Assembly: GCA_958295835.1 (NCBI GenBank)
Contig: OY282378.1
Span: 885,001-949,000 of the forward strand
DNA from: an uncultured Gammaproteobacteria bacterium
GTDB lineage: Bacteria > Pseudomonadota > Gammaproteobacteria > HK1
Direction: 5' to 3'
Length of the DNA stretch: 64,000 nt
Made by a program: the position numbers and the translations under genes. Of this stretch, positions 1 through 8,123 are shown one piece after another (positions within the stretch are counted from its first letter, which is position 1; every line of letters begins with the position of its first letter). The notes under the pieces were generated by a model. It did not search any database. It worked only from the letters and a program-made list of their open reading frames with translations, and was not told the origin of the DNA.

Positions 1-531
1 AGGTTCGACGTCCGCCCGAGCGATAGTCCCGGAGGTGACCGAAGACGTTTCCACAGCGTTGGGAGCAAGCCCGGCGTTCGCGACAGGGACGACCTCATGG
101 CCGGAGTCCGGCGAGTTGGCGACCGGCTGCGATGAAGATGTGGCGACGGAGTCTTCGATCGTCGCTTCAAGCAGCTCATGCGAGTGGCGACCGCTGACGC
201 GGTCGCGCCCCGACCAGCGCCGAGGGTCGGCGGGAAACAGGTTTGTTCCCTGCGAGACCGGATGCCGGTCCGAGAACGAATCCGGAGAGGCAGTGTTCCC
301 GGCGCCCGCCGTCAGTCTCGATCCGTCGGGTACATGGTCCGGCTCCGCCGCCGGGTCCGGAAGTACGAGATCGATCACCGTCGTCTCGAACTCCGGTGTC
401 GAACCGATGGAAGCGACGTTCAGAACGGCGGCGCCGGTTGTGACAACGAGCGCCGAACCAACCACCCCGCCGATGATCAGTCGCTGCCGATCAGATGTTC
501 TCGGTCCACGCCGAGCGGTCCTGTCGAGAAT
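1..531 (-). CDS. Envelope protein with one N-terminal membrane anchor, possibly an M23-type peptidase (partial)
   Basis: The minus-strand frame is open from about 583 to the left edge, so the C-terminal part is missing. After a basic stretch (RTARRGPRTSDRQR) comes one hydrophobic segment (LIIGGVVGSALVVTTGAAV), then a long Pro/Asp/Ser-rich region that would be periplasmic. This resembles the N-terminus of gammaproteobacterial M23 murein endopeptidases, but the catalytic domain lies outside the window, so the function is inferred. No ATG, GTG or TTG occurs in frame before the membrane segment. An AAGGAG lies 7 nt before an in-frame ATT at 531, chosen here as a tentative AUU start. A start elsewhere or a sequencing frameshift is equally possible. 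The overlapping plus-strand frame (35-721) lacks any recognisable domain and looks like a shadow. Confidence 0.45.
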   Translation of the reverse strand, partial: MLDRTARRGPRTSDRQRLIIGGVVGSALVVTTGAAVLNVASIGSTPEFETTVIDLVLPDPAAEPDHVPDGSRLTAGAGNTASPDSFSDRHPVSQGTNLFPADPRRWSGRDRVSGRHSHELLEATIEDSVATSSSQPVANSPDSGHEVVPVANAGLAPNAVETSSVTSGTIARADVEP

Positions 532-582
532 TGGCCTGCTCCTTGGTGAAAGTGTCTCCGCATCTTGCGAAGATTTGACATG

Positions 583-612
583 TTATTACCGTAGCTCCTT
601 GATAACTGTCAA
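583..612 (-). promoter_or_regulatory. Candidate sigma-70 promoter for the anchored envelope protein
   Basis: On the minus strand a perfect TTGACA (607-612) is followed after 18 bp by TAATAA (583-588). Transcription would start near 575, ahead of the AAGGAG and the tentative AUU start at 531. The -10 box matches the consensus poorly, so confidence is low. Confidence 0.3.
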
Positions 613-756
613 CTTCCGATCGATGATGACGTTAGCCGGAATCCGAATCACGGTCAACAGGGTGTGTCCGAAATCCGCAACCCCTGCCAACGCACCGAGA
701 CCCTCCAGGGCACACGAGTGACCCCGGTGGGCAACAGCGTCCATGCCTGACTCGCG

Positions 757-3129
757 TCAGCGGTAGTCGCCGCGCACCCGCCGCTTCTCCGGGTCGAAGT
801 GCGGGAAGGGGACGACCCGGGCCGGGATGCGCTTCTGGTGGCCGTCGAGCTGGCCGACCTCGACCTCGGTGCCGAGCGCCGCGTGGGCCACGTCCATGCG
901 GCAGAGCGCGATCACCTTGCCGAGGATGGGCGAACGCACCGCGGAGGTGATCTCGCCGACCTGCGCGCGCCCGGTGCGTACGCAGTCGCCGGTGGAGGGT
1001 ACCAGCCCCCCCTCCAGATCGAGCCCGACGAGCTTGCGCACCGGATGCGCCTTGCGCCGCTCAAGCGCCTCCCGGCCGATGAACTCGCCGGACTTGGACT
1101 TGAGTGGCACCGTGAACCCGATCCCGGCCTCGAACGGATCGGTCTGATCGCTGAACTCGCAGCCCGCGAAGACGAGCCCCGCCTCGATGCGCAGCATGTC
1201 GAGCGCGCCCAGCCCCAGAGGCGCGATACCGAAGGGCTTGCCCGCCTCCATGACCGCCTCGAACAGGGTCCGGGCGTCCTTGGGGTGGCAGAAGAGCTCG
1301 TATCCGAGCTCGCCGGTGTACCCGGTACGGGAGACGACCAGGGCCATGCCGTGGAAATCGTTGAGGCGGGCGACCGAGAACCGGAACCAGCCGAGCTCGC
1401 CGATGCCCTGCCACGTTGGCCCCGTCCAGAGGATGCGTTCGAGGATCTCCCGGCTCTTCGGACCCTGCACCGCGACGTTGGCGAGCTGATCGGTCGACGT
1501 TTTGACCCAGGCGTCGAGCCCGCGCTGCTGCGCCTGCTCGCGCAGCCACAGCCCCGAGAGGTCGTTCCCCCCGACCCACCGGAAGTTGTCGTCCCCGAGC
1601 CGGAAGACGGTGCCGTCGTCGATCATCCCGCTGTGCGGGTAGCACATCGCGGTGTAGACCACCTGCCCCACCGAGAGCCTGCGCATGTCCCGGGTCGCAC
1701 AGAGCTGCATGAGCGCCTCGGCGTCGGGGCCGAGGACCTCGTACTTGCGAAGCGGCGAGAGGTCCGTCACCACCGCCCGCTCCCGGCAGGCCCAGTACTC
1801 GCTGATCGCGCCGTGGGCGGGGAAATCCTGCGCGAGCCAGTACCCGTTGTACTCGACGAAATTCCGCGTATGCGCGGCGAAGCACTCGTGGAACCCGGTG
1901 GTCTTCGTCATCCGTACGTCGGCGTCGGCGGTCATTCGGAACCCCGCGGCTGGCTTGAAGTCCTCGTTCCGGTCGTACACCCGCACCTGGACGTCGGTCG
2001 GGTTCCACCCGTTCGCGGGATCGACGTCGCACGGACAGCCGGTGGAGAAGCAGACGAGGTCGGTGAGGGCGCGCATGAGCACGAAATCGCCCGGGCGCGA
2101 CCAGGGATCGTCCATCCCGATGGCGTTGGCGTCATCGAGCATGGTGTTGAAGAAGAAATTGATGGCCGGCCATCCGCCGCGCGGACGGATGCCGAAGCGC
2201 TCGCCCTCGGCATTGATGTTGTCCGAGCAGTTCGCATGGCCGGGGTATCCCAGATCCTCGTAGTAGCGCGCGGTGCACGCGAGGCCGAAGGAATCGTGGC
2301 GCCCGCAGGTATCCTGGACGAGCTCCAGCAGCGGCTCGTGATCGACGGTGTAGTACTTCGAATACAGGCCGGGGCCGGGATAGAGCGAGCCCATCAGGGA
2401 GCGGGTGGTAGTGGGGTCGATCTCGCGTTCGAGGCCCCGGTCGAGGGCTCGCAGGCTGAACGCCTGGAAGTCGCTGCACTCGCGCCCCTTCACGTCCACG
2501 ACCTGGATGAACTGGCCTGCCCTGACCTCGTAGCCACTGACAGTACCGGGCTGGATGTTGAGGTCGATGAGCGGGTCCGCGAGCGGCGACGGCGGCCCGT
2601 CCGCCGGCTTCAGGTTCGTCCTCGACTCGCGGCGGACGTAGAGCACGATCTCGGTCGGGGGGCATTGCGCATCGGCCGGCATCGGACCGCCGGGAGCGCC
2701 GGCGACGAGGGTGGCCGGGGCGGTGGCGACGAACGAGGCCGTTGCTCCGGCGCGCGACTCGTCCCCGAACAACCGCACCGCGGCGGCCCGTCCGAGGTCG
2801 AGGCCGCGGGCCGCGAAGGCATCACGGGCGCGCTTCGCGGAGGGGGTCGGGCGATCGAGGATGGCCCGGATGCCGAACGGCGCCCCGGCCCCTGTCGCGC
2901 CGATGAGCGCGGGGTCCGGGCGCCCGCCGGAGTCGAAGGCCACCAGCTCGCAGGACTGCCGGCCTTCCCGATCGACGACCGTCAACTCGTCTCCGGCGTC
3001 GAGGGTCAGGGTGCGGGTGCCTCCGCCCGGGACCGGATGCCGCTCGACGTTGGGCGGCAGCACGGGAAGCCCCGGCACCAGCACCGGCCCGCGCCGGGCC
3101 GGCATGGGCGCGATGGCCGCAGGGATCAC
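757..3129 (-). CDS. DUF1989-GcvT fusion, aminomethyltransferase-family protein
   Basis: The predicted protein has 790 residues. The N-terminal half matches the DUF1989 (urea carboxylase-associated) family, with the motif VKGRECSDFQAF and a Cys-rich CFSTGCPCDV segment. The C-terminal half, from about residue 400, is a folate-binding aminomethyltransferase (GcvT) with the C-terminal barrel; RTGYTGELGYEL and a DMLRIEAGL segment are visible. GcvT domains pass a one-carbon group to tetrahydrofolate; the substrate here is unknown. I chose the GTG at 3129 because AAAGGA precedes it at good spacing, although the frame stays open up to 3375. The gene lies beside amt, a GntR regulator, a type III glutamine synthetase and glxBCD, which suggests N-methyl or one-carbon amine catabolism. 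An insertion sequence now separates it from amt. Confidence 0.85.
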   Translation of the reverse strand: MIPAAIAPMPARRGPVLVPGLPVLPPNVERHPVPGGGTRTLTLDAGDELTVVDREGRQSCELVAFDSGGRPDPALIGATGAGAPFGIRAILDRPTPSAKRARDAFAARGLDLGRAAAVRLFGDESRAGATASFVATAPATLVAGAPGGPMPADAQCPPTEIVLYVRRESRTNLKPADGPPSPLADPLIDLNIQPGTVSGYEVRAGQFIQVVDVKGRECSDFQAFSLRALDRGLEREIDPTTTRSLMGSLYPGPGLYSKYYTVDHEPLLELVQDTCGRHDSFGLACTARYYEDLGYPGHANCSDNINAEGERFGIRPRGGWPAINFFFNTMLDDANAIGMDDPWSRPGDFVLMRALTDLVCFSTGCPCDVDPANGWNPTDVQVRVYDRNEDFKPAAGFRMTADADVRMTKTTGFHECFAAHTRNFVEYNGYWLAQDFPAHGAISEYWACRERAVVTDLSPLRKYEVLGPDAEALMQLCATRDMRRLSVGQVVYTAMCYPHSGMIDDGTVFRLGDDNFRWVGGNDLSGLWLREQAQQRGLDAWVKTSTDQLANVAVQGPKSREILERILWTGPTWQGIGELGWFRFSVARLNDFHGMALVVSRTGYTGELGYELFCHPKDARTLFEAVMEAGKPFGIAPLGLGALDMLRIEAGLVFAGCEFSDQTDPFEAGIGFTVPLKSKSGEFIGREALERRKAHPVRKLVGLDLEGGLVPSTGDCVRTGRAQVGEITSAVRSPILGKVIALCRMDVAHAALGTEVEVGQLDGHQKRIPARVVPFPHFDPEKRRVRGDYR

Positions 3130-3356
3130 GTCACCGTCCTTTCTTGACTCATGTCTTCGCGCTCCTGGCGGTCGGCGATCACTGGCGCAGTCGCTTCGCG
3201 ATTCCGCGTAGCAGAATCGCAGGCGCTCCGACCAACGCCGCGGGCGGGCGAGAAACAATTTTGCTCCATGCGAAATCGGCCGTGTCCGATGGAAGCCGGG
3301 GGGAATTGCATTAGATTTGTACCGGCCGGTCAAGCCAGGTGTTAGGAGCCCGTAAT
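3130..3356. other. Intergenic leader between the DUF1989-GcvT gene and the insertion sequence
   Basis: No gene is supported here. The stretch holds the ribosome-binding site of the minus-strand gene and the palindrome at 3317-3333. The insertion sequence begins directly after it, so the leader may have been cut off from upstream regulatory DNA. Confidence 0.4.
3317..3333. promoter_or_regulatory. Palindrome upstream of the DUF1989-GcvT gene
   Basis: The 17-bp site has arms TTG/CAA around ACCGGCCGGT and is a perfect 16-bp palindrome apart from one extra T. It lies about 190 bp upstream of the GTG start and 24 bp from the IS left end. It could be a regulator site (for example for the nearby GntR protein), but no second copy was noticed. 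Confidence 0.25.
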
Positions 3357-3396
3357 CTGTCCGGTGTAGTAGCACGTCAATTGTCCGGTTTCATGG
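3357..3396 (+). repeat. Left terminal inverted repeat of the IS
   Basis: It begins CTGTCCGGTGTAGTAGCAC and pairs with the right end (4966-5005) at 32 of 40 positions. It also contains a second TTGTCCGG, which the right end repeats. Confidence 0.8.
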
Positions 3397-3543
3397 AGTG
3401 CCTTGAGGAGGTGACCCATGAGACGGACGGAGCTGCTACAGGAGGTTCGGAAGATGCGATTCGAGGAGGCTTACGGAGGCTGGCAGGAGAGGCGACTGAC
3501 GCAGGAGGAGGGGGCGCGGCTGCTGGGGGTGTGTGAGCGCACG

Positions 3544-3565
3544 GCCTGCCCCGCGAAAGCGGGGG
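3544..3565 (+). repeat. Hairpin insert, copy 1 (22 bp)
   Basis: It consists of GCCTG followed by a C-run/GCG-AAA-GCG/G-run palindrome and lacks one C compared with copies 2 and 3. It separates codons ACG and TTC of the transposase helix-turn-helix and shifts the frame by +1. Confidence 0.85.
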
Positions 3566-3880
3566 TTCCGGCGCTATGTGGACCGCTACGAGGAGGAGGG
3601 GCTGGACGGGCTGGTGGACAAGCGCCTGGGGCAGGTCTCGGCACGGCGCGCGCCGGTCGATGAGGTGGTGCGCACCGAGGCGCTGTACCGGGAGCGCTAC
3701 GAGGGGTGGAACGTGAAGCACTTCTACAGCTTCTACAGGCGTACGCATGGGGGTGCGCGCAGCTACACCTGGGTGAAGCGGACCCTTCAGCGTGCGGGGC
3801 TGGTCGTGAAGGCGCCGGGGCGTGGCAAGCACCGCCGGCGTCGCGAGCGTGCGCCGCTTGCGGGGATGATGCTGCACCAG

Positions 3881-3903
3881 AGCCTGCCCCCGCGAAAGCG
3901 GGG
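3881..3903 (+). repeat. Hairpin insert, copy 2 (23 bp)
   Basis: It consists of AGCCTG and then CCCCCGC-GAAA-GCGGGGG, a perfect 7-bp stem capped by a GAAA tetraloop. The last G of the stem may belong to the target. It is inserted after CACCAG and before GAC in the transposase gene and shifts the frame. Confidence 0.85.
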
Positions 3904-4245
3904 GACGGTTCGACCCATGAATGGGTGCCCGGCCGGCATTGGGACCTCATCATCACCCTCGACGACGCCACCTCGGAGCACTATTCGATGTTCTTCGTCG
4001 AGGAGGAAGGCACGGCGTCGAGCTTTCGGGGGCTGGCCGAGGTCATTGAGACGCGGGGGCTGCCGTCGAGTCTGTACACCGACCGGGGTTCGCACTACTG
4101 GCTCACGCCCGAGGCCGGGGGCAAGGTGGACCGGGAGCGTCCGACGCAGTTCGGGCGTGCGATGCATCAGCTCGGCGTGGAGATGATACCCGCCTACTCG
4201 CCCGAGGCGCGTGGGCGATGCGAGCGGATGTTCGCGACTCACCAG

Positions 4246-4268
4246 AGCCTGCCCCCGCGAAAGCGGGG
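4246..4268 (+). repeat. Hairpin insert, copy 3 (23 bp)
   Basis: It is identical to copy 2 and is also inserted after CACCAG and before GA, so these two copies share a target context. It shifts the transposase frame a third time. Confidence 0.85.
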
Positions 4269-4965
4269 GAGCGGCTGCCCAAGGAGCTCGCCGCCCAGGG
4301 CATCGACACGATGCAAGGGGCGAACCGTTATCTGGCCGAGCACTACCGGGGGGCGTTCAACGAGGAGTTCGCGGTGCCTGCCGCCGAGCCGGGCACGGCC
4401 TTCGTCCCCTTCATCGGCCCCGGATTGGCCGACATCGTGTGCGAGCACCACGAGCGCACGGTCAATCGGGACAACTGTGTGAGCTTCGAGGGCAAGCGGC
4501 TGCAGATCCCCGCCCAGGTCCACCGCTGCCACTTCATCAAGGCGCGGGTGCGGGTCCATCGCTACCCCGGCGGGCGTCTGGCAGTGTTCCACGGGCCGCG
4601 CAAGCTCGCCGAATACGAGCCCGATGGCTCCCTCGTCTCAGAGCTCGCCCCTGTGTCGGTGCGCGCCCGGGCCGGAGGCGCTCGCTGAGCGCATCCCCCT
4701 GTGTGGAGCCCTCGACATGGGACTTGCCCACATCAACGTCTCGGGGCCGGGGCATGGGCCTGGAGAACTCGCGCTGCCCCGACGCGTTCGCGCTGCCGTC
4801 CTCCGCCGCGGCGAGCTTGCGCTCCCCGCGGCTGCGGTTGGCTGGGACTGGCAACCCCGATGGATGACAGTGTGCGTGAGGTCCCGAGTCGGGAATCGGT
4901 ATCGGCCCATGTCCGCGGCCAACCTGCCACCGCCAGGCGGGGCACGGTCAGTCCACTGACCCACC

Positions 4966-5005
4966 CCACCAAAGCGGACAACTCATGTGCTACAAAACCG
5001 GACAG
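4966..5005 (-). repeat. Right terminal inverted repeat of the IS
   Basis: The complement begins CTGTCCGGTTTTGTAGCAC and matches the left end at 32 of 40 positions. Confidence 0.8.
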
Positions 5006-5231
5006 GTCTATTTGTTGCTAACAGCCAGGAAGACCGGATCCGATCCAATCGGGGGCAAATAGCGGACCCGGGATTGACACGGCTTTTCATAAACGGTCTC
5101 AATGCGCAAGCTGAACCGCCCCGGGAAACCCCGGACGGTCCGGTCCGCGGCGGCGCTCCGGCGTTCCCGCCACAGTCGAGGAACCGTGCGGCGCATCCCG
5201 TGCCGACACGTCAAAGAGGAGGGAACAGGCA
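5006..5231. other. Leader of the amt gene
   Basis: This holds no supported gene. A TTGACA at 5074-5079 could be a -35 box, but no good -10 follows at 17 bp. GAGGAGG lies 8 nt before the GTG start of amt. Confidence 0.35.
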
Positions 5232-6605
5232 GTGGACAATGAATTGACTGCATTGGGGATCATCTTCACGGAGTTCTACTACTGGCTCACCGTGGTGATC
5301 ATGTTCTTCATCCACGTGGGCTTCTGCATGTACGAGGTCGGCGCGTCGCGCCACAAGAACCACATGCACACCCTGATGAAGAACACCATGCTCATCCCGC
5401 TGGTGACCATCACGTTCTTCTTCTTCGGGTGGTGGATCTACTTCGCGTTCCCGAACGGCCCGGGAATCATCGGGGGGCTGGTGGAAGCGCCTCATGCCGT
5501 GGCGTGGAGCGAGGTGATGGGCGCCCACATGGGCGGCGCGGACGATCTCGAAAACGGCTGGGCGCGGATCAACGGCGTGTTCTGGGCCGCGTTCCTGCTG
5601 TTCTCCTGGACCGCCGCCTCGATCGTGTCCGGCTCGGTCATCGAGCGCATCAAGTCCTCCGGCTTCTGGATCCTCGCGGTGAGCATCGGCTCGGTGTGGT
5701 GGATCATCGACGCCGCGTGGGGCTGGCACTCGGAGGGCTGGATGGTGCAGTTGCTCGGCTACCACGACGCCTACGCGAGCGGGGTGATCCACGCGATCGC
5801 CGGCGGCTTCGCCCTCGGGGTCCTGATGGTGCTCGGCCCGCGCATCGGGAAGTTCGCGCCGGACGGGACCCCGCGCAACATCAACCCGCGCAATCCCTGG
5901 CTGGTCACCATCGGCCTGTTCCTCATCTACACCGGGTTCTGGGGCTTCTACGTCGCGTGCAACGTACCGATGTGGGACATCCAGGCCGGGGACGGCGTCT
6001 TCTACTCGGCGACGAACATCTACCTCGCGCCGACCACGCTCTCCGCGATCACCTTCAACTTCCTGATGTCCCTCTCCGGCGGACTGCTGATGGGGTACAT
6101 CATCTCGAAGGGGGACGCCTTCTGGACCTACTCGTCCGGTCTCGCGGGCGTCATCGCGGCGTCGGCCGGGAACGACCTGTACCACCCCATCCAGGCGATG
6201 ATCATCGCGGCGGTGGGCGTGGTGTTCATGTACAAGATGCACTACTTCGTCGAGCGCAGGTTCAAGGTCGACGACGCGGTGGGCGCGGTCGCGGTCCACG
6301 GATACGCCGGGTTCTTCGGCGTCGTGGTATGCGGCTTCGTGCTGTGGGGCTATCCCTCGTCCCCCACCGAGGGCTACGCGGCGATCAACCCCCTCGGGCA
6401 GATCCTCGGGGCGCTCATCATGTTCGGCCTGCTGGGCTTCCTGCCGGGCTGGATCACCGCGAAGATCCTCAACGGGTTCGGACTGCTGCGCATTCCGCGC
6501 CAGATCGAATTGATGGGCCTCGATACCGCGGTGGCCCATGACCTCGCGGCCGAAGAGCAGGCGATCATCGACGCCGAGAACGACGCGGTGGGCAGAACCA
6601 CCTGA
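5232..6605 (+). CDS. amt: Ammonium transporter (Amt family)
   Basis: This 457-residue inner-membrane protein carries ammonium across the cytoplasmic membrane. It has the eleven-helix look of Amt/Mep/Rh proteins. The substrate-recognition region with conserved Asp and the first pore histidine is seen in YHDAYASGVIHAIAGG (around residues 177-191). The second pore histidine is in AVHGYAGFFG (around 355). The GTG start at 5232 follows GAGGAGG. Unlike many amt genes, no glnK/PII gene is adjacent. Instead a small membrane protein gene follows 25 bp downstream, and glutamine synthetase and glxBCD homologues lie beyond. That context suggests uptake of ammonium, or perhaps methylammonium, for the glutamine/N-methylglutamate type of assimilation; the substrate choice is inference. 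Confidence 0.92.
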   Translation: MDNELTALGIIFTEFYYWLTVVIMFFIHVGFCMYEVGASRHKNHMHTLMKNTMLIPLVTITFFFFGWWIYFAFPNGPGIIGGLVEAPHAVAWSEVMGAHMGGADDLENGWARINGVFWAAFLLFSWTAASIVSGSVIERIKSSGFWILAVSIGSVWWIIDAAWGWHSEGWMVQLLGYHDAYASGVIHAIAGGFALGVLMVLGPRIGKFAPDGTPRNINPRNPWLVTIGLFLIYTGFWGFYVACNVPMWDIQAGDGVFYSATNIYLAPTTLSAITFNFLMSLSGGLLMGYIISKGDAFWTYSSGLAGVIAASAGNDLYHPIQAMIIAAVGVVFMYKMHYFVERRFKVDDAVGAVAVHGYAGFFGVVVCGFVLWGYPSSPTEGYAAINPLGQILGALIMFGLLGFLPGWITAKILNGFGLLRIPRQIELMGLDTAVAHDLAAEEQAIIDAENDAVGRTT

Positions 6606-6630
6606 ACGGACACCACGGAGGACGACGATC

Positions 6631-6858
6631 ATGGCAACGATAGAGAGCTGGGGCGGGACCATCACCGACATCGGCCCCATGTACCCGATGGTGGGCATGG
6701 AGGGTGTACTCGTGATCATCGGGGTGGTCGCGTGGATCGTGTGGCACGTGATCCAGGCGAAACGCGAGAATCGCGAGTACGAGGAGCAGATCAGGAAGTA
6801 CGGCGGCCCGGAATCGCTCAAACGGCTGATCGCCGAAGAGGATCCGAAGCACCCGTAA
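6631..6858 (+). CDS. Small membrane protein behind amt
   Basis: The 75-residue product has one clear membrane segment (VLVIIGVVAWIVWHVI, about residues 26-41) and a charged cytoplasmic tail rich in Arg, Glu and Lys. GGAGG lies 9 nt before the ATG, and the gene follows amt by 25 bp, so the two are probably co-transcribed. I do not recognise the family. The reading frame stops at TAA (6856-6858) but then stays open in the same frame to 7017 and encodes a second membrane segment, described separately. Confidence 0.75.
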   Translation: MATIESWGGTITDIGPMYPMVGMEGVLVIIGVVAWIVWHVIQAKRENREYEEQIRKYGGPESLKRLIAEEDPKHP

Positions 6859-7017
6859 TTCCCGCCGGGATCCGGGGACGGCGCCGGCGTCTTCTACACG
6901 TTCGCCGGCGGTGGCGGGACCCTGCTCTGGTTCTGGGTCTCGGTGATCCTCTGCATCGTTCCGCTCCTCGTTTCCTGGAGCGCGGAGAAGAAGGCGGAGG
7001 AGCGGCACGGCAAGTAG
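6859..7017 (+). other. Coding-like in-frame extension after the TAA of the amt-linked small protein
   Basis: These 52 codons continue the frame of the preceding gene after its TAA and end at TAG. They encode a Gly-rich turn, one strong membrane segment (LLWFWVSVILCIVPLLVSW) and a charged tail ending EKKAEERHGK, which looks like genuine protein. No ATG, GTG or TTG lies in frame ahead of the membrane segment. It could be a readthrough product, a gene with a CTG start (after a GGCGGTGGCGGG stretch), or the second half of a gene broken by a nonsense change. Confidence 0.5.
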
Positions 7018-7056
7018 TGGCCAAAGCACCGCCGGCAACGGCGAATGAAGGGAGGT

Positions 7057-7078
7057 CGCGGCCCGGTAACGGGCCGCG
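7057..7078 (+). terminator. Strong hairpin between the amt operon and the GntR gene
   Basis: A perfect 9-bp stem (CGCGGCCCG/CGGGCCGCG) is closed by a GTAA tetraloop, with a partial outer stem GGAGG/CCTCC. No T-run follows, so it may act as a transcript-end stabiliser or a factor-assisted terminator between two convergent genes. Confidence 0.5.
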
Positions 7079-7246
7079 GCAGCCTCCGCCGATCTCCACG
7101 GAGCCACGGTCGATCCCGCCGAACCACCGTTCACGGGAAGGTCGATACTCGATTCCGGCGCCGCGGACGTCCCGGTGACACTCTCTCGGGAATGGGCTGT
7201 CGTGACCCGCTCCACCGGCTTCCCCGGCGTACCCGGGTCGCAAGAT

Positions 7247-7963
7247 TCAAGATGACGCGGCGCTGACGAGGGATCTCCGCGCAAGATCCAGATGCGCCGT
7301 CATCACCGCTGCGCTCCGCTCGGCGTCGCGACGGCGCACCGCCTCGAAGATCTCCCGGTGCTGCACGTTGTAGCGGCGGATCATCTCCGCAGACAGCGTG
7401 AGCTGCCGCATCCTCGCCCACTCCGTATTTTTGCGGACCTCGCTCACCCGCTTCGTGATCCACACCAGCATCGCGTTCCTCGTGCATTCCGCCAGAGCGA
7501 GGTGGAACGCTTCGTCATTCACGGAGAAGGAATCCGCGTCGTGCTCGCTGTGTTCCATCGCTTCGAGCGATCGTTCCGCCTTCACGAGCGCCTGCTCGGT
7601 AGCGTTGAGCACCGCCAGGCGCACGATCTGGGGCTCCAGGGCGTAGCGGGTATCGATCAGCTCCAGCGGGCTCGTGGACTGCGCGATCGACGTCGTCTCG
7701 GCATCGGACCAGGTCACGTAGGTGCCGCTCCCCGGCCGCTTCTCGACGAATCCGCCTTCCTCGAGCCGCCGCAACGCATCGCGCACCGTCCCGCGCGAGA
7801 CGCCGAACTGGTCGGCGAACGCGCGCTCGGGAGGGAGCCTCTCGCCGTGGAGCAGCTCGCCGCCGGTGATCCGGCGGCGGAGGTGGACCGCGATGTCCCC
7901 CGCCCCGATCTTGTAGGGGCGGTCCCGGAGCCCGAGGGGGTGGCCGGTGAGGTCGGTGATCAT
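7247..7963 (-). CDS. GntR-family regulator, FadR subfamily
   Basis: The 238-residue protein has an N-terminal winged helix-turn-helix (about residues 20-85; LPPERAFADQFGVSRGTVRDAL and the wing RPGSGTYV) and an all-helical FCD effector domain from about residue 100 to the end, with the metal-binding His/Asp pattern expected for FadR-type regulators. The ATG at 7963 follows GGGAGAG. It is transcribed divergently from the glutamine synthetase/glx operon and convergently towards the amt genes, so it most likely controls one or both in response to a small acid or amine. The ligand cannot be read from the sequence. Confidence 0.9.
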   Translation of the reverse strand: MITDLTGHPLGLRDRPYKIGAGDIAVHLRRRITGGELLHGERLPPERAFADQFGVSRGTVRDALRRLEEGGFVEKRPGSGTYVTWSDAETTSIAQSTSPLELIDTRYALEPQIVRLAVLNATEQALVKAERSLEAMEHSEHDADSFSVNDEAFHLALAECTRNAMLVWITKRVSEVRKNTEWARMRQLTLSAEMIRRYNVQHREIFEAVRRRDAERSAAVMTAHLDLARRSLVSAASS

Positions 7964-8123
7964 TCACTCTCCCGAGAGTCAAGGGGCCGCCCGCCGGGGT
8001 TTCGGACCCACCGGCGGGAGCCGGCCCGGAGGCGCCCTGAGCGTCCTCGCCTGACATGAGGCCAGCATGAGGATTCCGGCGCCGCGACACGGGACAGCGT
8101 ACCAGCCATCGCGGATTCCGGAT

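Larger units (their letters stand above)
3418..4688 (+). pseudogene. DDE transposase (IS1202 type), interrupted by three hairpin insertions
   Basis: The start is the ATG at 3418, behind an excellent GAGGAGGTG. Reading passes through three frames, changing exactly at three near-identical hairpin inserts (3544-3565, 3881-3903, 4246-4268). Removing 22, 23 and 23 bp restores one uninterrupted frame of 401 codons, giving a 400-residue protein. That protein has an N-terminal helix-turn-helix (LTQEEGARLLGVCERTFRRY across the first junction), then a DDE catalytic core: ITLDDATS, YTDRGSHY and GRCERMF supply the acidic residues. The inserts follow residues 42, 147 and 261. As it stands the gene should be inactive unless the inserts are bypassed or edited. 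The absence of any other lesion points to recent insertion. Confidence 0.85.
3357..5005 (+). mobile_element. Insertion sequence of the ISNCY/IS1202 type
   Basis: The element is about 1649 bp. Its ends are imperfect inverted repeats: 3357-3396 and the complement of 4966-5005 agree at 32 of 40 positions, both beginning CTGTCCGGT. It carries one transposase gene (3418-4688) broken by three short insertions, then about 270 bp with no supported gene before the right repeat. No target-site duplication is visible: the left flank ends CGTAATC and the right flank starts GGTCTAT. It sits between the DUF1989-GcvT gene and amt. The family assignment rests on the transposase sequence. Confidence 0.8.

Noticed and set aside
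35..721. A 228-codon plus-strand frame at the left edge
   Set aside because: It has no hydrophobic or domain pattern, while the minus-strand frame over the same DNA shows a membrane anchor and continues off the edge.
799..3147. A 782-codon plus-strand frame opposite the DUF1989-GcvT gene
   Set aside because: It is an antisense shadow made by high-GC codon bias; the minus-strand protein has full domain matches.
3334..5028. AGCCAGG near both ends of the IS as a target-site duplication
   Set aside because: The two copies lie at different distances (24 and 17 bp) from the ends, so they cannot be a duplication made at insertion.
5211..6821. A 536-codon minus-strand frame opposite amt
   Set aside because: Its sequence is low-complexity Arg/His/Asp/Val, typical of shadows, and amt on the other strand is certain.
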